This document shows positions 1 to 28,309 of a DNA stretch of 64,000 nt, in pieces (the first letter of the stretch is position 1; each line of letters begins with the position of its first letter). Origin of the DNA: Mauremys mutica. Lineage: Eukaryota; Chordata; Testudines; Geoemydidae. The stretch spans positions 12,729,553 through 12,793,552 of the forward strand of contig NC_059079.1 of NCBI RefSeq assembly GCF_020497125.1, written 5' to 3'. Below the pieces are notes generated by a model. That model had not been told where the DNA came from and searched no databases. It was given only the letters and a program-made list of their open reading frames with translations. A program made the position numbers and the translations under genes.

Positions 1-520
1 TGAGGCTGACACATAGAAGACAGCACATGCTGGGGGATCAAGTGGTGGGGATGGCTTAGCGAGGGTTGAGGCAGAGTAATGCCTTACAACAACAATCCTG
101 GCTCCCGCTTATCGTACCCAGAACAGAGCGATTTCATACTGTAGCTGCTCGCTGCGTCACCGGCGTGAACAGCTGCTTAGCAAGCACAGGCCCAGCCAGC
201 CAGTTGCACCAGTGAGGTGGAGAAACCAAATGGACAGTTTTCCCACACAAAGCATCGCTTTCCTGCCCTGTGCTGAGGATTCAGGGGGGAAGGAATTGCG
301 GGGAGGGGTAGCAAGGGTTACACACACTATCTTTGCTGTCTCCTGCAGGTGCACGGGGAGCAGGAGGTGAGGGCGGATTTGTCTCCACTCACTTTGCAGA
401 AAGGATGGTCTCACAAGCACAGCACAGCACTGGGAATCAGGAGATTTTGGAGTTCTGTTCTCAGCTCTCCCACAGGCCTTCTGTGTCACCGTGCTCAGTT
501 CAGAGTCTTATTGTAACTGC

Positions 521-632
521 ACTGTGCACACAGTGTTGTTGGTGCCGTGTTAGTCCCAGGATAAAGTCTGTGCTTGTCTCTCTCCCCAACAGAAGTTGGT
601 CCAATAAAAGATATTACCTCACCCACTTTGTC
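521..632. repeat. Fragment of a long-TIR foldback repeat (copy A)
   Basis: It shares the phrases GTTAGTCCCAGGAT and AACAGAAGTTGGTCCAATAA with the copies at 6285, 25390 and 41654. Confidence 0.7.
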
Positions 633-839
633 TCCGCTTTGTGCAGGCTTTCGCTCTCGTGCAGAGTCGCTATAAAAGTTGCCAGTCTGCTCCGATTGTG
701 TTTGCACCCACTTTTCGCTGGTGTAAATAACACACAAGGTGCAAGGCCCTGGAGCATCAAATCTGCAGTGTTAAATCCTGGCCTCCCAGTGAAGTCAAAA
801 CTCCTATATACGCTGTAGGACAAGGATTTAACTCATGTG

Positions 840-925
840 CCTCAGGTTCCCTATCTGCTACAAGGGGATAATAATAATGCCGTCCTCAGAGAGGGTTTGA
901 TGCTAAATTTATTCATGTTTGCAAA
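840..925 (+). repeat. MIR SINE fragment
   Basis: The string GTTCCCTATCTGCTACAAGG followed by GATAATAATAATGCC and a GCAAAGTGC tail is typical of the MIR core and 3' region. The ends are approximate. Confidence 0.55.
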
Positions 926-1690
926 GTGCGCTGAGATGCTCAAACAGCAGCAGCTGCAGAGGTGCAAAGTGTTAGCATCTTTCGCTGGGGTGTAAGGGAA
1001 GGACAAATGGGGACGTACGACAGGAATAACAGACACACAAATATAAAGCTTTCAAAATAGCCAGGAGATTCTGCGGTGAAGAGCTGTCGGCTTGTTGGAT
1101 CTAATACCGTGTAGGTGGCAGAAATACGTTCCAATGAAAGAGAATTCTCGGTGCACTATAAATATCTGAAAGTACTTGGCTGATATTTAGCCTGCTGCTG
1201 TAAGCAGAAATGCCAGCTCACTGCAGAAACCCCAGCTAACAGTGTTCCAGGTGGGTAGCTGCCCCAAGGGACAGTTTTGTGAGCCAAGCGACTGGTTCCA
1301 AACTCCAAGAGCACAGCCTCCCTCCCTGCCTGCGCAGACCCCCTCATCCTGTTGTGGCCAAGGAACTGACTGCCAGGCAATTCCCTTTGGGAGGATCCTT
1401 AGAAGTCAAGGCTGTGAGTGTCGTGCATGGGCAGCCTGGGACTCTCCCGAGTCCAGAGATGTCCCAGGGGGACTAGGCTCCCGAGAGGAGATGGTGGCGG
1501 TGGGCAGGAGGTGAGGCCACTGCCCTGCCCACCCTCTGCAGCCAGCCCGCTCTGCTAAGACATGGGGTAGCAGATGTGCTCACCTTGTGTGCTGGGAAGC
1601 TCCAGGGAGCCTTATGTCTTCCTACAGCACAATGCTTTTCTCCCGTGGGGCAGGAGGCTCCACAGCACTCTAAGGTGGGCTGGTGTCCAG

Positions 1691-2071
1691 GGGTATGTCT
1701 ACATTGCATTGTACACCTGGGTCTGTGAGACCCAGGCTTGTGGACTTGGTGTTTCCAAGCCCAGGCTGCATCCACACAGCATTGTAAACCTGGACTCAGC
1801 TCTCACAGCTCTGCTAACACATCCACACTGCACTATGCAGACCTTCTGACTCGGGTCTGCAGCTTGACCTGTGTCCACGCTGCAAAATGACAGCGCTTGG
1901 ACCCAAGTCACAGCAGGACTTAGGCTCTGACCCACCCCCCTAGGAGGGTCCTAGGACCTGGGTCCTGAGTGCTTGCTGACCCGAGTCAGACGGATGTGTG
2001 TGTGGACAGAAAAGGGACTTGGCTGAAACCTGAGTTGGAGCCCGAGCTTAGCATGCAATGTAGACATACCC
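1691..2071. mobile_element. MITE with GGGTATGTCTACATTGCAT inverted ends
   Basis: The left end and the reverse complement of the right end share 19 bases (GGGTATGTCTACATTGCAT). The interior is imperfectly palindromic. The TCTACA termini resemble the PIF/Harbinger-like elements at 15721 and 19709. I found no clean target duplication. Confidence 0.65.
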
Positions 2072-4767
2072 TAATAGGGCCAACCTGACTTTAAACATCT
2101 CATCGCACGTTCTTGTAACAACAGGAGTTTGCCGTGCGGATGGTTGTTGGCCAGCATTCTCCATCCCAGCTGTTGTACGACATGCCATGCTCCAGCCGCC
2201 TGCCTGGCGGCTGCCACTCCCCCAGAGGTAGCTGCCTTTCATTCACGGGAGAAGTGTTTCTACAGGTCCTTGCTCATTCAGCCTCCACTGATACCCACGT
2301 TAGGAATGCTGAATCAGGTGCTCAGCACCTGCAACTCCCTTGATTTCAATGGGATTTGTGGATACTCAGCACCTGTGAAGGTCTTACAGATTGTCTGGGA
2401 AGCATGTGGGGATCCTATGAGGTTGAAAGTAACAGATTACTGGACGGAGGGAACTTGCACTCCTAGCTCATTAGGAGAACTGAATAGAATTGGAAAGGCC
2501 ATTCCTCCTCCCTGGCTGAAGCTAAACCAAGCACCGTTGCTGGTACTTTGCCCATGATCTGTTGAAAGTGAACCAGCTTTGTGATCTATACTCCCATCTG
2601 GTGGCTCTGTTTGCATTTAATTGTAATGGGTTGTGGGCAAAGTGCTAATTGCTATTCCCTTTAGACCTGGCGGCGGAGCAGATTTTGCAGGTTAATGGGT
2701 TTGAAGAGCACTGAGCTGGGCTGGATTGTTTAAAAGTTTAAGTTTCTTTTTTGATTTCTTTGTGGGTTCATTTTATCTGGGCACATAAATAAAATAAGCC
2801 TGTACCTTAAACGGCCTAGCAAGACTATGGATCATGATGTAGAAGGAAGCAGCCAGCGCTAAATGAGAAAGGATTTCGACACATGATTTTGATGCCTAAC
2901 TTTTTGGATGCCCAACCTGAGACATGCCTAAGTGTGTGTGTGGGGGGGGGGGTGAATCTGTAAAAAGTGCTTAGCACCCAGCCCTCAGAAAAACAGGTCT
3001 CTTTAAAGTGGCTCAAGTTGGGTACCTCAACATTAGAGCTGTGCGGAGAAAGGGAATTTTGTTCCAGGGAGGACCGATGTTTCAATTTGGAACGGAACCC
3101 AACATTTTTGAAAGTCTCCATGAAAGGGAATGGAACCCCAGCTGAGGGGCATTCTGCCCAGCGGGCAGTCCCTGAGCTGAGGACTCTGGTAGCTCTGGCT
3201 GCGGAGGAGCTGTTAGCAGGTGCGCCGAAGCTCCTGGCTCTTTGGCAGCCACCTGGTGGACTGGCAGGGAGCCGTAAATCTGGGGGCCCCAGCTGAACAG
3301 AGAGCCTTGGAGCTTCGGAGTCACAGTTCCCAGGGCTTCTTGGCTCCCTACAAGGCAGGCTGCCTGAGCTTAGAGCCTGGAAACCCAGGCTGCCCTGGTA
3401 GGCTGCGGAGGGCTGGGTGGGTGAGCTGGCAGGAAACCAGGAAGTTTTCTAAACCTGCCTGGCGGGGGGATCCATCAGAACTTGGTCAAAAAGGAGCCAT
3501 CACCGTGAAACTTTTCCAGTTTGACCAATCGGCATTCTCGGAAAAGCTTTCCACTGGGGAATGTCTAACCAGCTGACTCAGAATCACTCATCACTCCTGG
3601 CAACCCGCCTGGCTACGTTCTCTGGAGCCAGGTTGTGCCTGGCCTTCAGTGGAAGAGCGAGAAAGCAGGAGAGGGCACAAAGACGCTGCCCACCCCAGCC
3701 CTTGTGCTTTGCTAAGTGCAAGTTTGATCGCCTCATCTTGACCAACACCCCAGAAACTGAACCAGGGATCTCCAGACTTAAAAAACGTAAGCAGCCACAA
3801 CCTGAACTAAAGACCCAGCCTCTGCAGCTGGGGCTGTGACAGACTCACACCTGCTGTGGCACAGCACACAGCCCGCACAAGGCTAGCACTCATGGCTCCA
3901 GAGCGGGGAGGCCTACGCCTCCACTCCCTTGTGCAGCAGAGCAGACAGTGCATCCTGTAACAGAGCGATGCCAGTGCTGACCCGGGTCTCTGGGAGGCAG
4001 AGTACCTGCCTGAACAATGCCTCTTGGCGCTCCCACTGAACAAGGTGTCTCCACCACACAGTGCAGGGCTGGGGCTTAAAATCTTGCTTGAACTTTTGCT
4101 AAGCTCTCCAGCTGGGAGAGCAGATTTGCCATTCAAATCCTCGTTTTTCAAACTGAAACCTGCTCCTTTCCCCACACTGCCAGAGATGTTAGGTTGGGCT
4201 GCTCCCCGGCAGGCAGTTTAGACACAAGCAGCAGGGCTCCTGCACGCACTTTCCCCAAGGCTGCAGGGCTTTAGTTGAGTTACAATTCCACATGGCCCTA
4301 CAGTAGATAAGATCTGCCTGAGATTATTCAAGTGAAGGGTATGAATGCTGCTGGACTAGATTTACTAGGAGCATGTCTGGCTCCAGAGTTTTTGCCGCCC
4401 CAATAGTTGAGCACAGTCCAGCTGCCTCGCCTGGAGGAGACCAAAGCACGTCCATGCAGTCTTTCAACCAAGGTCCAATCATGGTTTCAACTTAACTGTG
4501 GCCGAACCAAGTTCCGACAGGATGAAGCTGTTCATGGTGGTGTTAAATCAAAGCTTGTGCAGTGCTCGCCAGGCCTCTGTAATGTTCACGAAGCACTCAG
4601 GGGTCAGGTGCGTTGCAGAGAAGGTAGAGCATCCCTGCACATCGCAGCCTGCGTCTGCTCAGGGGGCTGGAATCACCATTCGGGAAGGGGAGGAAGCTGA
4701 ACACAGCCATTAGCATAACCAGCCCCTCACTGGGAACTCAAGAGCCATTTCTACGGCCCAGAGGTGG
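2072..4767. other. TTC22 flank/intron: no gene seen; old repeats
   Basis: No exon of TTC22 or other gene was recognised. A possible old element runs from about 3035 (TTAGAGCTGTGCGGAGAAAG) to about 3575, but its ends are not clear. A G run of about 10 lies at 2942. Confidence 0.4.
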
Positions 4768-4925
4768 TAGCTATGTTGGTGGGAGAAGCCCTGCTGTCCA
4801 TATAGCACTGTCTACACCAGGTGTTCGGTCGGTATAACTGTATTGCTCAGGAGTGTGGATTTTCCATGCTCCTGAGCAACGTAGTAATGAATATGACATA
4901 AGTTGCTCGTGTAGACCAAGCCACA
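4768..4925. repeat. Partial PIF/Harbinger-like MITE
   Basis: Phrases such as GCACTGTCTACACCAG and a TGTAGACCAAGCC terminus match the 19709 element. Only part of an element is present. Confidence 0.5.
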
Positions 4926-5242
4926 AAACCTTCTTGCCCTTTATACCTTGCCCTTCTAGAGGAGACAAACCGAACAGGAGATATATGGTTCTGAGGTGAC
5001 TCTCATAGCAGCAGAAGGCTGCCTGTGTTGACGGGGCGATTTCCCCAGCTGCTGTTTGCATATTCGCGGGCCCCCCTCTCTGAAACACCCACCTGCTCAA
5101 GTCCAGCTGCTTTCTGGTTGAGATGCAGTAAGTGACAGCGCTCGGCGTTAGACCGTCGCCTTAGTCACACGGAGCGGCTCTGCATCACTAACCTCCTACT
5201 TTGTGAAGAACTGCGAAAAGTTTAGTGCCAGACGGCAGAATT

Positions 5243-5824
5243 TTAAATAGCCGCTGAATCGCCTGTAGCAGCACTGCCCCCTACCCTCTCTGGCTTCAGG
5301 CTAGCGGCTGCCTCAGTTTCCCCCTCTTGGGCTCCCAGTAACTTCAGCATAGGTCTTTCATGTGTCCTGTAACGCCCCTCCTCGGGGTCTGGATACGCAA
5401 GAACTCCCCTAGCCTTCCTAGCTGGCTCCCGACCCTTGGTGCAGTGATCCATGGCTGGGCGCTGCTGAGTCTGTCCTCTAGCAGACCTGCTCTCCACCTT
5501 CCAGCCATCCTCACTGGCTGCTGCTCTCTGCTGCCTTGAACCCCTCCTGCCTGGGCAGTTGGGAGAGTCTCTGAGCAGCTCATGCTGCTCTCCTGCTCCT
5601 TTGAGCCCCTCCCTGCTCTCCATCTAGCAACAGCTCCCAGGCCTTCCTACTTGGAGTCTCCCCTTTGATTCTCTGCAATCTCCACCCCCAGAAGGCTTGA
5701 TTCTAGCCACACAACCTGCCGGTCTGGTGGCACTGCTCATCTTCTCCACCTGGGGAGACAAGTTAAGTGGGTCACAGGTGGGGCCCTGGACCTATCTTCC
5801 CTTAAAGGGGCAAGCACTCTGTGA
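5243..5824 (-). repeat. Possible LTR-type or other interspersed repeat
   Basis: On the minus strand the block starts TGTCACAGAGTGCTTGCCCC, like an LTR beginning TG, and continues C/T-rich. No matching end, internal genes or target duplication was confirmed. The call is weak. Confidence 0.3.
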
Positions 5825-6284
5825 CATCCCCCCCTCCCATCTAATTAAAATGAAAAACATGGTCTGATAGTTTTCATCTTACTGAAACAACAGACCATCC
5901 TAGAACAGGAGGTCCAGAGAATGATGCAGCACTAATTCTCTTGCTATGCATTTTTATCTGTTTCTCTATCCTAGAGTTCTCTGTCCTGCTCTTCACTGAC
6001 ATCTTGCTAACTCTTGTGATTATTTTTTTTAAAGCCCCAGGAGTGATGTGAGTCCATGAGACTCTCATCTTGCATTTAAAAGTAAAAGCAAGTTTCTAGT
6101 CCTCAGGGTTGCAAAGAAAAGGTTGAAAAAGTCCCCTGAGTGCAGCCTAAAGGCTCAGGTAAGAGGAGGCAAAGAAAAAGAATCTGAGATTAATTAGCTG
6201 TAAAAACCCTGATTTGCTAAGTCTAGCTCAGGATTTTCTGGGGCCTGACTCATGATTTTTGAATGTTGGGGGTTGGCAACACTA

Positions 6285-6505
6285 TTTGCAGTGTTGCTGT
6301 AGCCCTGTTAGTTCCAGGATCTTAGGGAGACAAGATGGGCGAGCCAATATCTTTTATTGGACCAACTTCTACGGGTGAAAGAGACAAGCTTTTGAGCTGA
6401 GAGCTCTTCTTCAATTGTGGGTAAGCTCCAAAGCTTGTCCCTTTCACCCAAAGAAGTTGGTCCAATAAAAGTTATGACCTCACCCACCGTGTCTCTCTGT
6501 AATAG
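6285..6505. mobile_element. Long-TIR foldback DNA transposon (copy B)
   Basis: Left and right halves are inverted copies: TCTTTTATTGGACCAACTTC near 6350 and GAAGTTGGTCCAATAAAAG near 6453, meeting at an AAGCTTTTGAGCT-type core. The class is uncertain. Confidence 0.7.
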
Positions 6506-7397
6506 TTACGCACTTCCCAGATAACATGTCTGCTGTCAAGAATTTAAAGGAATGAACTGAGCTGTAGCACTCCTGAGCTGTAGCACTCCTGAGCATCTTC
6601 TAGCTGAAGGCCTTGAAGCTCCTTCCAAACATGGCTGGGAGAAGTATTTGCACTTGACACAAAGCCTTGAGCTGAATGGCTTAAGGAAGGACATTTTCTG
6701 CGGCTTTGCCCACGGAACACAGTTAGTGTCTTGAAGCAAATTCAGGGTGTGTGCTACACTGATGCTCCGTCTGTTCTGATGTCTCAGAGAGCGTACACCG
6801 TGCAATTCTTATTCTAACAATAAACAAAACCACCTCTCGACCCAAGTGCTCCTTTAAGTGAGCATACCAGCCACCCGCCTTTTATGAGCTCCCAGAGGGC
6901 AGCCACACACTGCGTGTGCAGAAGGACACGCCTTTGTTTGAACAGCTAGAGAAGATAAGGCTGTAAGTGCAGAACACCGTTTATTCTGATCACGTAAGAC
7001 CAGAGTAACTGAAAACGGGCTTAAAACTTTCCACAATCCCATCCAGCTACAGAATCGTGTCACCTTTATAGGGGCTGATCTGCAGGATCGGGCCCATAGA
7101 GATCAACAATTTTAAGTGACACGGCACGAAGGAGGGTGGAACACTAATGATAGGAGTGATTCCCAGAAGCTTTCTCCTGGCAGGACTTTACTCCCTCAGG
7201 CTTATACTTGTCTGCACTGTCATACCCAAGCTCAGCTATTAGCTGGTAAATTAGTTCCTATTCTAGGTTCTCGTGATCATAATGAACCCATGATTGAATT
7301 GCTCTGCCCAAAGGATAGAGGCCCTACAAAGACACGCGGCACGTACATCCAGTGATACCAGACAGCAATCTATGCATAGGTAGGAGCCATGACTCAC

Positions 7398-7964
7398 CTG
7401 CTGCCCATAAGCAAGAGCCTTGTCATAGAGCACGAGTCCGGCCGTCAGTTTCTCCATTCGGTCTTCTTCATCCACAAGCCCAATGTCAAAGACGTAAGCG
7501 TAGCCCTGCTCTGCCAGACAGCGGGCTGCTCGGAGCCTGGGATCCCCCTGAGACTCGTCTTCCGAGCCCAGGCCCATTAAGTGGGCTAGTTTCTTGGTGC
7601 AGTCAGCCTCTTCCTGCTCGCTGTCCAGCCTGTCGTACACGTAGGCCAGGTTGGCCCAGGCATTGAGGTTGTCGGGGTCCTCCTGGGAGATGCTCAGGAA
7701 GATCTCCTTGGCTTGCTCCATCTCCTCCAGGTGGAAGGAGAAGACCCCGAGCAGGTTCCTGACGGCGAATTGCTGGGAGCCAGACTCAAGCTCTAGCTCA
7801 TACATCAGGCTGTCTCGCTTAAGCTTCATGTCCCTCCCTCTGAAATTCACAGGGGAGCAGGGCTCGAAGTTCAGGTTCATCTCCAGGTGGAAGTGACCGG
7901 GGATATAGTCCATCTCATCAATGAGCGTGTCAATATCCACCTCGGCTTCCTCCGGGTTCTCCAT
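7398..7964 (-). CDS. TTC22: TTC22 coding exon 1 (partial gene, N-terminal 189 residues)
   Basis: This exon encodes the N-terminus of tetratricopeptide repeat protein 22, a TPR protein whose molecular role is not well established. The first ATG of the open frame is at 7964 and the exon ends CAG CAG at 7398 before a GTGAGT donor, giving 189 codons in phase 0. The segment with DMDY-like acidic residues, IPGHFHLEMNLNF (residues 21-33) and the TPR-like helices around AVRNLLGVFSFHLEEMEQA (67-85) and NLNAWANLAYVYDRL (99-113) fit what I recall of human TTC22. The frame stays open upstream to an in-frame TAG at 8130-8132 but has no earlier ATG after that stop. Later exons were not found in 1-7397, so intron 1 probably runs past the left edge. 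Its place next to LEXM and DHCR24 matches human gene order. The identification is strong, and the start choice is good but complicated by the duplication upstream. Confidence 0.9.
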
Positions 7965-8395
7965 GGGGACTTGCTGAGTATATCCCCACGCAGGGCTGCT
8001 GCGGTGGCGTCTCCCAGTCCCAGCCTTTCCCTCCTCCTCTCTCACAATGTTTGCCGCTCTCTCAAACCTGCAATTCTGGTTTAGCTGATTCACATGCAGC
8101 CTGGGAGGAGTCCTGACTGGGAGAGGCACCTAGCGACGCCTGTCATTTGTCAAGGGCCTGCTTGGCCAGGACTCCGGGTTCTCCATGGGGACTTGCTGAG
8201 TATATCCCCACGCAGGGCTGCTGCGGTGGCGTCTCCCAGTCCCAGCCTTTCCCTCCTCCTCTCTCACAATGTTTGCCGCTCTCTCAAACCTGCAATTCTG
8301 GTTTAGCTGATTCACATGCAGCCTGGGAGGAGTCCTGACTGGGAGAGGCACCTAGCGACGCCTGTCATTTGTCAAGGGCCTGCTTGGCCAGGACT
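7952..8395. repeat. Perfect 222-bp tandem duplication over the TTC22 start codon and leader
   Basis: Positions 7952-8173 and 8174-8395 are two direct copies with no difference that I could find by reading them side by side. The unit holds the TTC22 start codon, its first five codons and about 210 bases of leader. The length is a multiple of three, so the upstream copy keeps the same frame, but a TAG at 8130-8132 closes it. Perfect identity means either a very recent duplication or an assembly error from two haplotypes or overlapping reads. Confidence 0.95.
8130..8186 (-). other. Upstream ORF created by the duplicated TTC22 start codon
   Basis: The second copy of the TTC22 ATG lies at 8184-8186. 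It reads the first five TTC22 residues, then thirteen unrelated residues across the duplication joint, and stops at TAG 8130-8132: 18 residues in all. If transcription begins upstream of 8186 this would be an in-frame upstream ORF with the same start context as the real gene. Translation is inferred only. Confidence 0.6.
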
Positions 8396-9382
8396 GTCAG
8401 CGAATCCAAAACAGAAAAGTGCTGGATCCATTCTTGCCTGTTGTCCTGGCAGGGCAGGGGCAGCGGCAGGGGCAGGGCTGGGCTCCTCCTCGCAGTGCGG
8501 CCTGGAGCGATCAGTCCCATACTCCCATTTCCCTTCCTTGGTTTGTATTCCGTAGTGTGTTAACGTTCGTTGTGTGTTTCGCTCCAGGCCATAAAATGCC
8601 TTTGACAATAAACAGCCTGGCCCAAATCCTGATTCCCTTACTCCAAACCCCCATCAGAACGGATCGGTAGCCGAGCCTGATCACGGACTGCACAGCGGAG
8701 CCGCTTCTGGACCAGATCCAGGCGTTTGAAGCCAGAAACGCTCTGCTCAGGAAGTGGAGGGGCGGTGCTGCAGTCACAGTCCCTCCCCTGGGGCTCTGCA
8801 CAGGCTGGCTCAGCTGGCCAGAGCGGAGGGGGCAGCCAGCCCAGGCTTTCCCCACTGGCTTCAGCCCCGCCATGAGAGGGCGCAGCAGGCTGGTTCAGCT
8901 GGGTGGTGTGAGAGCCTGGATCCGGCTCACCCTCGACCTTTCACCAGGGGGCGTGAGCAGGGTTGAGAGCGTTGTGGCTGGCCCCTGGGCAGGAAGGCAG
9001 GAGTGGAGGAGACTCATGTACTCTTCCCACCCCTTGGCGGATCCATTCTGGGCCAGCCAGAGTGTGTTTTTAATGAGGATCAGCTGCACTCTACTAGCGC
9101 TGCTGCTGGGTGACCCTCAGATATGCACCTCCGAGCTGGAGCCTGGAGCGATACCTGAACAGCCTACAAACCAGTGTTAAGAAATAGCAATTTGGTCCCA
9201 GTAATGACCACAGCCTTCAGCTGATGGGCAGAACCAGCACGGGTGGGTCGACAAGAGCTCTGCTTTTCAGTCCTATGGGCTCTGTGGGGCTGTACAAGGA
9301 TAATTAGGGGCTCTGCAATACAGATTTCCTATTCATGCTGCTTTGGCTTTCCACTTTCTAAAAAGGCCTTGTGCAAAGGGTC
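8396..9382. other. TTC22-LEXM intergenic DNA, probable TTC22 promoter side
   Basis: GC-rich DNA upstream of the duplicated TTC22 leader, with GGGGCAGCGGCAGGGGCAG-type purine strings near 8455. No gene or clear core promoter motif was seen. Confidence 0.35.
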
Positions 9383-9862
9383 CGTCTGCTCTCCGAGCCC
9401 CAGGCCCATCTGCCGAGGGGTTCGTCTGCTCTCCGAGCCCCTGGCCCATCAGCCGAGGGGTTCGTCTGCTCTCCGAGCCCCTGGCCCATCAGCCGAGGGT
9501 TTCGTCTGCTCTCCGAGCCCCAGGCATGTCTGCTGAGAGGGCCATCTGCTCTCTGAGCTGGTGCATGTTCAGGTAAGGTGCACGTCTGCCTCTGAGCCTT
9601 GTGAGTATCCAGACAAGATGCATGTCTGTCCTTCTAGCCCGTGCACATCCGGGCAAGGGGCACGTCTGCTCACCGAGCCTGTGCACGTCCGGGCAAGGGG
9701 CACGTCTGTTTGCTGAGTCCATGCACGTTTGGGCAAGGGGCACATCTGCTCTCCGAGCCCGTGCACATCCAGGCCAGGGGCATGTCTGTTTGCTGAGCCC
9801 GTGCACATCTGGGCAAGGAGCACGTCTGCTCGCCGAGCCCGTGCACAGCTGATGAAATGTAA
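9383..9862. repeat. Minisatellite, 40-bp unit, about 12 copies
   Basis: The phrase CGTCTGCT (or close variants) recurs at 9383, 9423, 9463, 9503, 9543, 9583, 9622, 9662, 9702, 9742, 9782 and 9822, a steady 40-bp period. The first four units share CCCATC..GCCGAGGGG; the later ones share GTGCACATCCGGGCAAGGGG. The array lies between TTC22 and LEXM, about 270 bases before the LEXM start. The open frames across it are repeat artefacts. Confidence 0.93.
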
Positions 9863-10050
9863 TGCATCAAAACTAACCAAGGATCAAACAGTGAGCTCAG
9901 AACGGCTGCATTCCTCTCCCCAACCCTGACAGGGCCTAAAACAGCTGTAACAGGTACAGGAGGCTTTGAGCCAGAGGCCCCCACCCCCAATGCAATGGGT
10001 TGCCTGGAAGCTCGGCCTTCATGGGAACAGAAAGGCAACAAGTGTATGGG

Positions 10051-10064
10051 GTTGTCATGGCAGC
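10051..10064 (+). promoter_or_regulatory. Candidate RFX X-box upstream of LEXM
   Basis: GTTGTCATGGCAGC matches the palindromic RFX site GTTGCCATGGCAAC at 12 of 14 positions. It lies 71 bases before the LEXM start codon, the distance range typical of ciliary genes. A GGCAAC half-site lies just upstream near 10034. RFX control is inferred from the motif and the ciliary family. Confidence 0.55.
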
Positions 10065-10134
10065 AGTGTTCTGGAGCGGCTGGAAGCTGTGCCACTGGGG
10101 GAGGGGGGCTCCCTCCATCCCCAGGGAGCAGAGA

Positions 10135-28267
<18,133 letters not shown>

Positions 28268-28303
28268 AACTAAGTGCATGCTGTAAAGCAGAAGACACTG
28301 TTA

Positions 28304-28309
28304 AATAAA
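28304..28309 (+). terminator. LEXM: LEXM poly(A) signal AATAAA
   Basis: A canonical AATAAA lies 36 bases after the LEXM stop codon, implying a very short 3' UTR. A longer alternative 3' UTR cannot be excluded. Confidence 0.7.

Larger units (their letters stand above)
4936..7397. other. Rest of the TTC22 intron 1 side: no exon seen
   Basis: Apart from the blocks at 5243 and 6285, I see no recognisable exon on either strand. Most of it should be TTC22 intron 1 if human gene structure holds. Confidence 0.4.

Noticed and set aside
7965..8129. A longer TTC22 N-terminus starting near 8129
   Set aside because: The open frame continues there, but it has no ATG before the TAG at 8130; it would need a GTG start, so 7964 was chosen.
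9243..10095. Several 70-140-codon open frames on both strands around 9.2-10.1 kb
   Set aside because: They are translations of the 40-bp minisatellite; the repeated residues follow the DNA repeat.
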